A DNA stretch of 64,000 nt from Sphingomonas kyeonggiensis (GCF_030812785.1 NZ_JAUSTJ010000002.1:1488001-1552000), one strand, 5' to 3'. Counted from the first letter of the stretch, positions 48,955 through 57,621 are shown. Made by a program: numbers and translations. Notes: generated by a model not told the origin, from the sequence alone.

Positions 48955-48981
48955 TGAATGACCGCTTTTGGAGCGCAAAGC
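48955..48981 (+). repeat. 27-bp direct repeat, right copy
   Basis: TGAATGACCGC followed by TTTTGGAGCGCAAAGC matches 47402-47428 at 23 of 27 positions in the same orientation. It lies 11 bases before the traA stop codon, at the border of the transfer region. Confidence 0.7.
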
Positions 48982-48991
48982 CGACACCGCT

Positions 48992-51805
48992 CTAGCGTCC
49001 AAGTCCGCGTCCTCGACCGAAGTCGATCCCGTGATTGAACGCCAGCTCCGCCCCCAAGCGGCGGCCGGTGTCGATCGTGATCCCGAGTTGCGCTTTGCGA
49101 ACCGCGAGTATCGACTCCATCTGCGGGTCTCGCTCCAGGCTCTTCGCCATGCCCGCCATCTCGTTCCGAATGGCTTTGTGGCTCGTCATATCGCCCACCA
49201 CATACGCCCGCTGGGACTGCTTCCGCAGTTTCTCCCAGCGCGCGACGAACCGATCGGCCCGACTGGCTGGATCGGCCCGCATCTCGGCTTCCAAAGCCAT
49301 CGCCCGGATAGACCTTTGCGGTCGCCCGTTTGCCGCTTCATCGATCATGGTGCGATCGGCATTGAAGACGTTCTGGAGGTCGCCTTTCACGCCGGGGCGT
49401 AACGCCTCCATTTCAGTGACGGCCTTGTCGAGAGCGACACGCTGATGCGGAAGTTCCGCGGAACCACCGGCCCGCACCCGCACGATGTCCGCAACCGCCC
49501 GGGCAACGCGTACCACGGCTCGTTCGAACGGAGACAACTCCGGCACATCCGGCGTGACGCGAAGCTTCAGCCCGGCAAAGCGGTTATGCCCCGGCTGCAC
49601 CTGCGCGCGTTCGGGCGACGAATAGTCCGCAGCCATGTCCTTGCCGCGTTCCCGCGACAGCGCTCGAGCTAACGCCTGCTGATCTGCGAAATCGTCGCGA
49701 CCATAATGTAGGTCGACACTGTCGCGGTGACGAGACAGCGCGACATAGGCGGCATGCCGGTCGAGCCCGGGTGTGGCCAGCGCATGCACGCGATCGACTG
49801 TCACACCCTGCGCCTTGTGCACCGTCGCGGCATAGCCGTGATCGAGGTTCGCATAGTCCTTCACATCGAAGGCAATCGACCGCCCGTCGTCGAGCAGCAC
49901 CGCCATCCGCGCCTGGGTGACGGACTGCACCTGCCCAAGCGTGCCGTTCTTCACGCCCAGACTGCGCTCGTTGCGCAGGAACATGATCCGATCTCCGGGT
50001 GCGAATTCACGCCGCCCGCGCTCGGTCGGGATCATGACATCTTCGCCAAGTTCGCCTGTGGCGCGCAGCCTGTCGCGCGCGGCGGTATTGAGCTCGCGCA
50101 CCTCGTCATTGGTATGGGTAAGGATGATCCGCGAAGCGCCCGGCGCTTCGGAACGATCCCGATCCCATCGATCGATCAGATCGGCGCGTGCTTCTTCTCG
50201 CGTTTCGGCGTCATGGATGCGGTCGTGTCGACTGTAGGCGCTGATTGCCTCCGCGGTTCGCTCGGTCGCGAGGTAGCGCGTGGCATCGCGCTGCCAGTCC
50301 TCGCGCTGGCGACGGATCTCGGTGATCTCGACATTGCCGTGCCGCTCGGTGGTCGCGCGAAACGCGGCGCCCGCCTCAATCGCCTGGAGCTGTTCAGGAT
50401 CGCCGACCAGTACGACCTTGGCGCCGCGTTTCTCGGCTTCGGTAAGCACGCGTTCCATCTGGCGCGTACCGATCATCCCGGCCTCGTCGATCACCAGCAC
50501 ATCGCGGCTGGTCAGCAATTCACGGCCATCGGCCCATTGATGCTCCATGCTGGCGATGGTGCGCGAGGCGATGCCCGAACCGCTCTCCAGATTCTCGGCG
50601 GCAATGCCGGAAAGCGCTACGCCGCGCACCGAATAGCCGGCGCTCTCCCAAGCCTCGCGTGCGACGCCGAGCATCGCGGACTTGCCGGTGCCGGCATAGC
50701 CGACGACTACGCCCAACCCCTGACTCTTGGTGACATGGTCGAAGGCGCTGCGCTGCTCGCTTGACAGCACCAGTCCGCGCATCTCCGCACGCACCAATGC
50801 GAGCTTGCGATGCTGCTCGTCCATTCCATGCCGCCGCCCCGCCTCCAGTCGGACAGTGGCGCGCTCGAGCCGCTTCTCGGTCTCGATCATTTCGCGGCTG
50901 GTGAAACGGTCCTGGCCACGTCCGTCCTTGCCGAGCATGACCAATTCCGGCGATGCGCGCACGGCCGCCATCACCTGGTCGAACTGGTCCTTCCCCTCGC
51001 TATGCCGGTGCACGAACATCGCCAGGTCGCGCGTGGTGAAGGTCGCCTGTGTGCGAGTGATCGCATCGAGTGCCAGCGCCGGGTTCGCCAGCAGCTTCTC
51101 GCCGTTGGCGTGCGCGAGGGCGTGGTGTTCCTCCAGTCGTTCAGAGGTGAGCCCCTGCTCGGCCATCCGGGCAGCAGCCGGGCCAATCTTGTGCTGCGGC
51201 TCAAGATCGATGCCCTGCGCTTCAAGGCTGCGGTGATCGACACGCGTGTCGATATCCAGTTCAGCCAGTCGGGTATTGACGTGCTCGGCCCAGCGCTCGC
51301 GCCATTTCTCCAGAAAATCGGTGCGGTTCCAGTCTCGGTTCTTCTTGCCAAATCCGTTCTCGTCGACGTCGCGCAGGGTGAGCATCACATGCGCATGCGG
51401 CTTGGGCTCACCGTCGGCGCCGATATCCCAGTGCACATTGAGATCGGCGATCATGCCTTGCGCGACGAACTCCCGTTCGACGAACTCGCGTGCCAATCGG
51501 ATGCCTTCGGCCTGGTCCAGCTCGCGCGGAATTGCGAACTCCACCTCGCGCGAAAGCTGCGCGTCCTTACGCAGCTCGGCTGCCTCGACCGCATTCCAGA
51601 GCTTCTCGCGGTCGGCTAGGTGCTCAGGCGCGCCTTCCGGCAACAGCACCTCGGAGCGGACGACTCCGGCCTTGTTCGAAAAGTCGTGATGGCGATCCAG
51701 TCGCTGGTCATGGAGGCGCGAAGCAGAGCGATAGGCCGCAGACGCGAGCGCCGACGATCCGTTGGCGCGGGAAATGATTTTGGCCGAGAAGTGGTAGATC
51801 GCCAT
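48992..51805 (-). CDS. traA: Conjugative relaxase-helicase TraA (Ti type, MOBQ)
   Basis: The 937-residue protein begins MAIYHFSAKIISRANGSSALASAAYRS; Tyr25 is the likely nicking residue and His125, His137 and His139 (HWDIGADGEPKPHAHV) the metal triad. The helicase part has Walker A GYAGTGKS (near 385), DEAGM, and a C-terminal UvrD-like motif (YAATVHKAQGVTVDRV). TraA nicks oriT and unwinds the strand for transfer. It is shorter than the usual 1,000-1,100 residues. It is divergent from traC-traD with the oriT between, as in Ti plasmids. Confidence 0.92.
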   Translation of the reverse strand: MAIYHFSAKIISRANGSSALASAAYRSASRLHDQRLDRHHDFSNKAGVVRSEVLLPEGAPEHLADREKLWNAVEAAELRKDAQLSREVEFAIPRELDQAEGIRLAREFVEREFVAQGMIADLNVHWDIGADGEPKPHAHVMLTLRDVDENGFGKKNRDWNRTDFLEKWRERWAEHVNTRLAELDIDTRVDHRSLEAQGIDLEPQHKIGPAAARMAEQGLTSERLEEHHALAHANGEKLLANPALALDAITRTQATFTTRDLAMFVHRHSEGKDQFDQVMAAVRASPELVMLGKDGRGQDRFTSREMIETEKRLERATVRLEAGRRHGMDEQHRKLALVRAEMRGLVLSSEQRSAFDHVTKSQGLGVVVGYAGTGKSAMLGVAREAWESAGYSVRGVALSGIAAENLESGSGIASRTIASMEHQWADGRELLTSRDVLVIDEAGMIGTRQMERVLTEAEKRGAKVVLVGDPEQLQAIEAGAAFRATTERHGNVEITEIRRQREDWQRDATRYLATERTAEAISAYSRHDRIHDAETREEARADLIDRWDRDRSEAPGASRIILTHTNDEVRELNTAARDRLRATGELGEDVMIPTERGRREFAPGDRIMFLRNERSLGVKNGTLGQVQSVTQARMAVLLDDGRSIAFDVKDYANLDHGYAATVHKAQGVTVDRVHALATPGLDRHAAYVALSRHRDSVDLHYGRDDFADQQALARALSRERGKDMAADYSSPERAQVQPGHNRFAGLKLRVTPDVPELSPFERAVVRVARAVADIVRVRAGGSAELPHQRVALDKAVTEMEALRPGVKGDLQNVFNADRTMIDEAANGRPQRSIRAMALEAEMRADPASRADRFVARWEKLRKQSQRAYVVGDMTSHKAIRNEMAGMAKSLERDPQMESILAVRKAQLGITIDTGRRLGAELAFNHGIDFGRGRGLGR

Positions 51806-51830
51806 GGCGGCAATCCACTTACACTATACA

Positions 51831-51862
51831 AGCGACGTCGGCACGACGTATAAGCGCGCCCT
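51831..51862 (+). other. Predicted origin of transfer (oriT) with nic site
   Basis: The core TAAGCGCGCCCT (51851-51862) differs at one position from the TAAGTGCGCCCT core of RSF1010/Ti-type nic regions. Directly upstream is a perfect inverted repeat ACGTCG-GCA-CGACGT (51835-51849), as expected for MOBQ relaxase binding. The site lies in the traA/traC divergent gap, the standard oriT location for this class. Nicking within the core between G and C is inferred from RSF1010. Confidence 0.75.
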
Positions 51863-51977
51863 CAAAAGAATTCATCTTTCTCGGGACTGCGCGATCCCAA
51901 GAAGTTTCAGGGTGTTGTCGCTGATCGAAGACAGCGATAACTGGTTCGTCCTTGCCGCACAACGCAGAGGATGAACG

Positions 51978-52307
51978 ATGCGCAAACCCCGGGATTTCGA
52001 TACCGAGCTGAAGGCACTGGCCGACAAGGCCAGGAACCTTCAGCAGCAAAAGCTCCACCAGCTTGGCGATCTGGTGACCGCCACCGGTGCGGCCGCGCTG
52101 TCGCCCGAACATCTGGCCGGCGCGCTGCTCGCGGCGGCCGAGATGAAGGACGACGCGACCAAGGAGGCGTGGCGCAAGCGCGGCGCGGCGTTCTTTCAGA
52201 GCCGGACCCGCAAGAATTCCGGAGCGAATGCGCAGGAATCAGGCGGCACTTCGGCACGCGCTGGCGGCGCGGCATCGCCTGCAAGCGCGGATGGCGCGTC
52301 AGGATAA
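51978..52307 (+). CDS. traC: Conjugal transfer protein TraC-like
   Basis: The 109-residue basic protein begins MRKPRDFDTELKALADKARNLQQQK, with a short coiled coil and then LGDLVTATGAAALSPEHLAGALLAA and KEAWRKRGAAFF. This matches the Ti-type TraC accessory proteins thought to assist TraA at oriT. The ribosome site is GAGG seven bases before ATG. The C-terminal 30 residues are low-complexity. It overlaps traD. Confidence 0.8.
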   Translation: MRKPRDFDTELKALADKARNLQQQKLHQLGDLVTATGAAALSPEHLAGALLAAAEMKDDATKEAWRKRGAAFFQSRTRKNSGANAQESGGTSARAGGAASPASADGASG

Positions 52308-52533
52308 GCGAGCCTGGGTCGTGAAGCGGCGCGAGCGCACGCGGCAGCTGATCGAGCTCGGCGGCCTGGTAGCCAAAGCCGGCCTCGTTGAACTGACCGA
52401 TGATGATCGCGCGGTGATCTTCGGATTGCTGACAAGCGCGGCGGCGACCTTGCAGAGCGAAGCGCGAGAGAGGGCAATCATTATCTGGCGGCGTCGAGGT
52501 AAGCGAGCGTTCGAACAGGCATCTCATGATTAA
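52291..52533 (+). CDS. traD: Conjugal transfer protein TraD-like
   Basis: The 80-residue protein from the ATG at 52291 overlaps traC by 17 bases; a longer start at 52228 is possible. It shows the Ti-type TraD pattern: KRRERTRQLIELGGLVAKAGLVELTDDDRAVIFG and a Trp-containing C-terminal helix. TraD precedes traG (coupling protein) in Ti plasmids, but here traG is missing and the next gene is a MucR-like regulator. Confidence 0.78.
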   Translation: MARQDKRAWVVKRRERTRQLIELGGLVAKAGLVELTDDDRAVIFGLLTSAAATLQSEARERAIIIWRRRGKRAFEQASHD

Positions 52534-52637
52534 TGGCCAGTAGGTTGCTTGGCGCCTTAACATACGACAGAGACGACAGCGGCTACGCAGCTATCACGCT
52601 AGTATGTAGCGCAACGCCGATCGAGAAAGGGCCGCCC

Positions 52638-53147
52638 GTGTCGGAAGAAAATTCCTTGAACGCCGTCGAACTTGCTACCGAGCTTACGGTTGCCTGGCTT
52701 GGCAATCAGAATAATCGAGTCAACGCCGAGGAAGTGCCTGCTTTTCTGCGCACCATGCACGCGACCATTACGGAGTTGGCGGGCGGCAATGCTCCGGAAG
52801 TTGCAGCGGCTGATCCGGCCACCTCGGAAGCGGAGTTCACGCCGGCGGTGTCGGTGCGCAAATCGCTCGGGTCCAAGGATCACATCATCTCGTTGATTGA
52901 TGGCAAGCCGTACAAGACGCTGCGTCGCCATCTCTCCAGCCATGGCCTGACACCGGAAGAGTATCGCGAGCGCTACAATCTTCGCCCGGACTATCCGATG
53001 GTTGCCCCGAACTATTCGGAAGCGCGTCGGCAGATGGCGCACAAGATCGGCCTCGGGGCCAAGGGCCGCGCGGCCAAGTCGGATGCGGCCGCAACGCCGG
53101 CCCCATCTCCGGCCCGCAAGCCGCGTGCGAAAGCGAGCGCCTCGTAA
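52638..53147 (+). CDS. MucR/Ros-family transcriptional regulator with altered zinc site
   Basis: The 169-residue protein starts at a GTG eight bases after GAGAAAGGG. The Ros domain is clear: SVRKSLGSKDHIISLIDGK then YKTLRRHLSSHGLTPEEYRERYNLRPDYPMVAPNY. The first zinc ligand, normally Cys in the YIxCLEDGK segment, is Ser here, while the Asp and both His remain. The C-terminus is a basic Ala/Lys/Pro tail. MucR proteins act as H-NS-like silencers of A+T-rich DNA and of transfer genes in Alphaproteobacteria; this copy may control the element. Confidence 0.85.
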   Translation: MSEENSLNAVELATELTVAWLGNQNNRVNAEEVPAFLRTMHATITELAGGNAPEVAAADPATSEAEFTPAVSVRKSLGSKDHIISLIDGKPYKTLRRHLSSHGLTPEEYRERYNLRPDYPMVAPNYSEARRQMAHKIGLGAKGRAAKSDAAATPAPSPARKPRAKASAS

Positions 53148-53296
53148 CAACCATCTACGCGCCGGGGGCTATGCGCCCGGCGCGCTAGCCGCGTGAGGCG
53201 AACCCGCGCTGCGAGATTTCGGCCAGCGTCCGGCGAGCAAGCATCGGCCACGCGTGCGACAACGCGATTTTAACGCGGCTGCGCAAGGTTGATCGC

Positions 53297-53857
53297 ATGT
53301 CTTTCCTTGTCCTCGCCTGCGTGTTGATCGCCGTGGACGGCGATACGCTCCGCTGCGACCAGGAACTCATTCGCCTGATAGGAATCGATGCGCCGGAGTT
53401 GCCGGGGCATTGCCAGGACAGGCGCGACTGCGCTCCTGGTGATCCGTTGGAATCAAAGCGGGCGCTGGAAGTTCTATCTCGCGGGACTGCGTCGATCGAC
53501 CGCCAGGGCCGTGATGTATATGGCCGAACGCTGGCTCGAGTGCAGGTCAACGGGGTCGATTTGTCATGCGCGCAGCTTGCGGGCAGGCACGCAATCTACC
53601 GAGCAGATTGGGATCAGTTCGGTTTGATCGGCACAGATTGTGGCGTAGCGAAGCCACCCCAGGCCGTTTGGGATTCGGCGTCAGCTCGGCGCGCTCGACC
53701 GGCTCCAGCACCGAAAGCTGTTACCGGCTGGAGTTATCGCAATTGCGCGGAGGCTCGTCGTGCGGGCGCGGCCCAGCTGCACCGCGGACAGCCCGGCTAT
53801 GGTGCTCACATGGACGGTGACGGTGATGGCATCGCTTGCGAGCCGTTCAGGAGATAG
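53297..53857 (+). CDS. Staphylococcal-nuclease-like protein with Excalibur domain
   Basis: The 186-residue protein has a short hydrophobic N-terminus (MSFLVLACVLIAVDGDT) followed by an SNase fold: VDGDTLRC, IRLIGIDAPEL (Arg26), PLESKRALEVL (Glu52) and DVYGRTLARVQV, i.e. the Arg-Glu-Arg catalytic set. The last 40 residues are an Excalibur calcium-binding motif ending DGDGDGIACE. It is probably exported or surface-linked. Such nucleases are common cargo of sphingomonad conjugative elements; their role there is unknown. Confidence 0.88.
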   Translation: MSFLVLACVLIAVDGDTLRCDQELIRLIGIDAPELPGHCQDRRDCAPGDPLESKRALEVLSRGTASIDRQGRDVYGRTLARVQVNGVDLSCAQLAGRHAIYRADWDQFGLIGTDCGVAKPPQAVWDSASARRARPAPAPKAVTGWSYRNCAEARRAGAAQLHRGQPGYGAHMDGDGDGIACEPFRR

Positions 53858-53898
53858 TGTCGTTCGACAGGCGGCGGCTTCGTGTAGCCCAATGAGCA

Positions 53899-54792
53899 TC
53901 AGGCGAGCCGCTCCTCGCATTCCGCGCGAACCAGATCGCGCAACACCGCCACGCGTTCGCCGAGCCAGGTCAGCTCTTCGGCGGTGATCTTGTAGTGCGG
54001 TGAATAGCGCGCATTCACATAGGCTTGGCGCAGCAGCTCAAATCGCCTGCGGCTATCCTTGTCGTCGCGCGGCCATGCCTCGATCAGCGACGGTGCGATG
54101 TTCTCAGCACGCGACCGGAGGAAGTTCAGCTTGTGTGACTTCGGGCTGTAGAGATTCAGGACCAGCAGGATGCAATGGTAGAACCGCTCGGCCGCTTGGT
54201 GCAGCATGAACGCGGCATCTCTGAAAACTTCATTCTCAATGCTGGCTTGAGCTAGCTTGATTGCGTGCTCACCCAGCGGAAACCAGTAATCGAAGTGCTC
54301 TTGAGCCTCGGCGCGTGCTTCATCCGACGGCAAGTTTTGCGGCGCCGCAAACCCAAACCCCTCAGCTTCGTACAGCGCGATGCCCTGCTTGAGGATATCG
54401 ACGAAGAAAGGCCGCCCGCGCTCGAGCTGCTTGTTCACGTCGGTGAGCGTGTGGACGATGAAATTGACCGGGGCGCTCAACGTCTGGGCGATGGTCACTT
54501 CGCGCATCAGCCGGTCATCGGCCGCGCCCCAATATTCGGTGACATCGGTCAGCCGCTCGTCATTGACGACGACGAGAATGTCATAGTCGGAATGATAGCC
54601 GCCGATCGGATCGTCGACCCAGTCGCCCCGCGCGTAGGAACCGAACAGCACCAGCTTGAGGATCCGCGCCGCCTTCTTCCTGGGATCGGTGGTGCGCGCG
54701 GTGATCTCGGCAAATTCCTCGAACAGGATGCGCACGACATGGGCCAGTTCGCGCTGCTTGGCTTGTGGCAGATGATCGAGATCGGTTCGCAT
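53899..54792 (-). CDS. Nucleotidyltransferase (MNT)-HEPN fusion protein
   Basis: The 297-residue protein fuses an MNT-type nucleotidyltransferase with GSYARG (51-56) and SDYD (Asp69, Asp71) to a C-terminal HEPN helical domain (about 165-297). HEPN proteins of toxin-antitoxin pairs use an R-x4-6-H RNase motif; here RYSPH (Arg262, His266) is the best candidate, one residue shorter. Normally MNT and HEPN are separate antitoxin and toxin; the fusion keeps both in one chain, so it may be self-inhibited or AMPylated. Confidence 0.85.
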   Translation of the reverse strand: MRTDLDHLPQAKQRELAHVVRILFEEFAEITARTTDPRKKAARILKLVLFGSYARGDWVDDPIGGYHSDYDILVVVNDERLTDVTEYWGAADDRLMREVTIAQTLSAPVNFIVHTLTDVNKQLERGRPFFVDILKQGIALYEAEGFGFAAPQNLPSDEARAEAQEHFDYWFPLGEHAIKLAQASIENEVFRDAAFMLHQAAERFYHCILLVLNLYSPKSHKLNFLRSRAENIAPSLIEAWPRDDKDSRRRFELLRQAYVNARYSPHYKITAEELTWLGERVAVLRDLVRAECEERLA

Positions 54793-54905
54793 ACGGATAC
54801 TCCTAACCGGTGCCAGCCAATGCGCAAAACCTCACCGGGAACGCCGCCATGGAAAACGGGGTCCGAAGCGAAGGAAGCTGGCGGCCCGAAGGCCGCCAGC
54901 AACGA

Positions 54906-56642
54906 TCACGCGGCTGAACGCAGCGGCAGCGGTTCGGGGGCGATGGCGAGGCCCGCCACCTTCTCGGCCTGGGCAACGGTCGGCACCCCGCCGCGCGCGG
55001 TGTAGGCGACAGGCGGGAAGGCCATCCATTTCGGCACCCAGCCTTCGACCTTGGCGCGTCCGTTCTCGCCGGTCAGGCAATCACGCACGATCCCGCGCTT
55101 GACCTTGCCGGTTGCGGCCTCGTTCGAGCTGGCGACGGCATCGCCCGCGACATCCGCCAGCACGCAGCCGATCACCTCGCGGTCCCGGATCAGGTCGAGC
55201 AAGGCGTCGTCAGGCTGCCAGACCTTGGCCATGTCGGTGCCGAGCAGCGGCCCCAGCACTTCGATCAGCGCACTCCCGGCCTCCAGCGTCTCGCCCATGA
55301 CGATCGCCGCGACGTCGAGCAGCGCCGGATCGGGAAGCTGCAATAGCCGGACGAACAGCCCGGCAATGCCATGCTCGCCCTCATAGCCGCGCGTCACGGT
55401 CGGGCCCTCGGGATCGAAGCCGAGCAGCGCCAGCACCGCCCCCCGCTTCTCGTCGAACCGCGCTTCCGAGGCACAGTTCTCGACGCTCTCGGCAATCGCA
55501 TCGCTCGATGCGCGCTGGTCCTCGATCCGGACATTCCAGAGCGAAGAGCCGACAATGGCATGCGCCACCATCAGCCGCAGCGCGACCGAGGGCTGGCCGA
55601 TCAGATCGGCACGCACGGCGGCATGCCGGTGCAGATCGACATAGTTCTGGATCGGGGCGCTTACCTCGGGCCGCACCAGCTTCTCGTCCTGGCTGGCCTC
55701 GCCGCGCTCGCGTCGCCGCGCCTCTTTGGTCGAGATATAGCCCTCATGGAAGGTCACCTCGCCGCGCGCGCTGACCGCGAGGAACACCTTGCCGCCCTTG
55801 CGCTTGGCGCAACGCTCATGCTCCCAGCTATGGAACGTCTCGCCGGTCGGCAGGATCACCACCTCCGGCCACCCGGCCTCGCGATAGCCCTCTGCCTTGG
55901 CCTCGATGGCAGGCGTCTGCGCCGCCCAGAAGCTGGCCGTGTCGGCGAAGAAGCGCTCCTCACCGAACAGGTCCGACACCACCTCGCCGGAATAGTCGGC
56001 CATGTCGAACAGTGCCGCGCCCACCGGCACCGACGCACCACCGAACAGCCATGCCTTGAGCTGATGTCCGGTCGGGCAATGCGTGTCGGGATCATCGAAC
56101 AGCCTCAGCCAGTCGCGCTGGCGGGTCTTGGAGGCGAGGGTAAGCTGCCGCACCGTCGCCGCGTCGATATCGCCCTTGCGGTACAGCCCCCGGATACGCG
56201 GCAACAGGTTGCCCAGCGCCAGCGTCCGTTTCACCTGCAATTCGGTCAGTCCGAAAGTGAGCGCGATGTCCTCGGGCGAGCGCCCCTCGCGGACCAGTCG
56301 CGTAAAGCTCTCCCACAAGGTCACCTCGTCGGGGTCCAGCCGCGCGACATTCTCGATCAGCGAGGCTTCCAGCGCCGCCGCATCGTCCCCCGGTGCCATG
56401 ATCGCGCACGGCAGCGGTTCTACCTCGCCCCTCTCCTCCGCGACGGCCAGCGCCGCATGATAGCGCCGCTTGCCCGCCACGATCTCGAACCAGTCTTCGT
56501 CCGCAGGCCGCACGATCAGCGGCACCAGCACGCCCCGCGCCCGGATCGACGGCAGGATGTGCGACAGGTCCGCCTTCCCCTTGGCCCGCATGTTCACAGC
56601 GGAGATGCAGAGCTTGGCGGTATCGATATGCTTGAGTTCCAT
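54906..56642 (-). CDS. ParB/RepB-family partition protein
   Basis: The 578-residue protein has an N-terminal ParB domain (LPSIRARGVLVPLIVRP, IVAGKRRYHAAL, ASLIENVARLDPDEVTLWESF) and a helix-turn-helix (EDIALTFGLTELQVKRTLALG). The long C-terminal part (about 200-578) is typical of the ParB-like proteins of integrative elements and plasmids in sphingomonads; it has no assigned fold that I can see. No ParA gene is nearby. A strong G-rich structured region lies just upstream. Confidence 0.88.
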   Translation of the reverse strand: MELKHIDTAKLCISAVNMRAKGKADLSHILPSIRARGVLVPLIVRPADEDWFEIVAGKRRYHAALAVAEERGEVEPLPCAIMAPGDDAAALEASLIENVARLDPDEVTLWESFTRLVREGRSPEDIALTFGLTELQVKRTLALGNLLPRIRGLYRKGDIDAATVRQLTLASKTRQRDWLRLFDDPDTHCPTGHQLKAWLFGGASVPVGAALFDMADYSGEVVSDLFGEERFFADTASFWAAQTPAIEAKAEGYREAGWPEVVILPTGETFHSWEHERCAKRKGGKVFLAVSARGEVTFHEGYISTKEARRRERGEASQDEKLVRPEVSAPIQNYVDLHRHAAVRADLIGQPSVALRLMVAHAIVGSSLWNVRIEDQRASSDAIAESVENCASEARFDEKRGAVLALLGFDPEGPTVTRGYEGEHGIAGLFVRLLQLPDPALLDVAAIVMGETLEAGSALIEVLGPLLGTDMAKVWQPDDALLDLIRDREVIGCVLADVAGDAVASSNEAATGKVKRGIVRDCLTGENGRAKVEGWVPKWMAFPPVAYTARGGVPTVAQAEKVAGLAIAPEPLPLRSAA

Positions 56643-57411
56643 AGGTCCTACTCCTTTTCAAACACCGCACCGGCCCCGGAAAAGGGGGGTGGGCGGCAAG
56701 GAGCGGACCGGCAGTCCCGCTTGAGCGGCGGGCAGCACCCCCGGGGTCCCCATTGCGCCTGCGCAATGGGGTGGCTTGCAGGGCCGAAACGCAGTGGAGG
56801 ACCCGGCGCAGCCGGGTTGCGGCACGCCGCGGCGAGACTAGAGGGAGCGACGCCCACCCCCCTTGGCCGCGGCCGGCAGGCAAACGCCGGCGCGCACGCG
56901 CCGTCCGTAAATCTTGAGCAGCGCAGCGCCTGGCGCCAGAGGCGCCCATCAAAGCAGCACTCTCGAATCCGGTCGGCCGTCGCGGCGGCGTGCGCACGCG
57001 ACCGTGCGCCAGCCGCCGCCGCGCCTTCCGGCCGGATCGAGTGTGCCACGCGGAAAACAAAAGGCGCCGCGGACCCTGGCGGCTGCGCAGCAGTCCGTCA
57101 GAGAACGCCCATCAGACATCGCGTTCCGCAGAACGGCAACGCCGTCAAACGTCAGCGATCGTCACCCGAATGGGCCGGGACGCGCAGCGACTCGGGGCCG
57201 AGCAAGCGGCGTAGAGCGCGGCCACGCGCGGCGTGGGACGCCCTGACACTTCCTCTCCGAAATATCGAATCTACGCTCCAGCTACGTTTGCGCACGCTGA
57301 CGTACGCTGGGCCCTTCCTGACACCAGAGAGGCCCTTTTCACCTGCCTGGATTCCTGCCCAACTTACCCCGGGGCGCACCACTCCACGGCACCAAGTGCA
57401 AGGTGATATCA
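56643..57411. other. 769-bp non-coding region between parB and alpA
   Basis: No gene can be supported here; open frames are G+C-driven and lack ribosome sites. The first 220 bp contain the nested inverted-repeat block (56682-56864). Further short palindromes lie at 56889-56904 (GGCGCGCACGCGCC) and 56927-56951 (GCGCCTGGCGCC and neighbours). The last 170 bp become richer in A+T and probably hold the alpA promoter. A role as replication or partition origin (parS/oriV) is possible. Confidence 0.5.
56682..56864. ncRNA. Structured element of nested inverted repeats next to parB (candidate ncRNA or origin)
   Basis: The outer 14-bp arms AAGGGGGGTGGGCG (56682-56695) and CGCCCACCCCCCTT (56851-56864) are perfect complements 155 bp apart. 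Inside are a perfect 11-bp hairpin CCCCATTGCGC/GCGCAATGGGG with a 2-nt gap (56748-56771) and a 7-bp hairpin ACCCGGC-GCA-GCCGGGT (56801-56817). The three stems nest into one multi-branch fold. This is too much pairing for chance even in G+C-rich DNA. Strand and function are unknown: a regulatory RNA, a parB leader, or an origin-type DNA structure. Confidence 0.45.
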
Positions 57412-57621
57412 ATGCAGACCGATACCCCCGACCGCATCCTCCGGATCAAGACCGTCCTCGAGCGCACCGGCCTCAGCCGTTCGACCATGTACCGCAAGAT
57501 GCAGAACGGCACCTTTCCCCGAAACGTTCAGATCAGCACCCGGTGCGCCGGCTGGCGCGAGTCCGCGATCAACGCCTGGCTTCGTAATCCGATGTTCTAC
57601 CAGGCGACCGACGCACCATGA
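57412..57621 (+). CDS. AlpA-family DNA-binding regulator
   Basis: The 69-residue MerR-type helix-turn-helix protein reads ILRIKTVLERTGLSRSTMYRKM then GTFPRNVQISTRCAGWRESAINAWL, the standard AlpA pattern. AlpA proteins of P4-type elements switch on integrase/excisionase genes. The ATG has the ribosome site AAGG seven bases upstream. An integrase end is at the far side of the RHS cargo, so the pair may once have been closer. Confidence 0.9.
   Translation: MQTDTPDRILRIKTVLERTGLSRSTMYRKMQNGTFPRNVQISTRCAGWRESAINAWLRNPMFYQATDAP

Noticed and set aside
56748..56771. CCCCATTGCGC/GCGCAATGGGG hairpin as an intrinsic terminator of parB
   Set aside because: It lies upstream of parB, not after it, and has no T-run on either side; it is treated as part of the structured block instead.
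55371..57587. Plus-strand open frame of 738 codons opposite parB
   Set aside because: parB has full domain structure; the opposite frame runs from inside parB through the structured non-coding block and into alpA in another frame.
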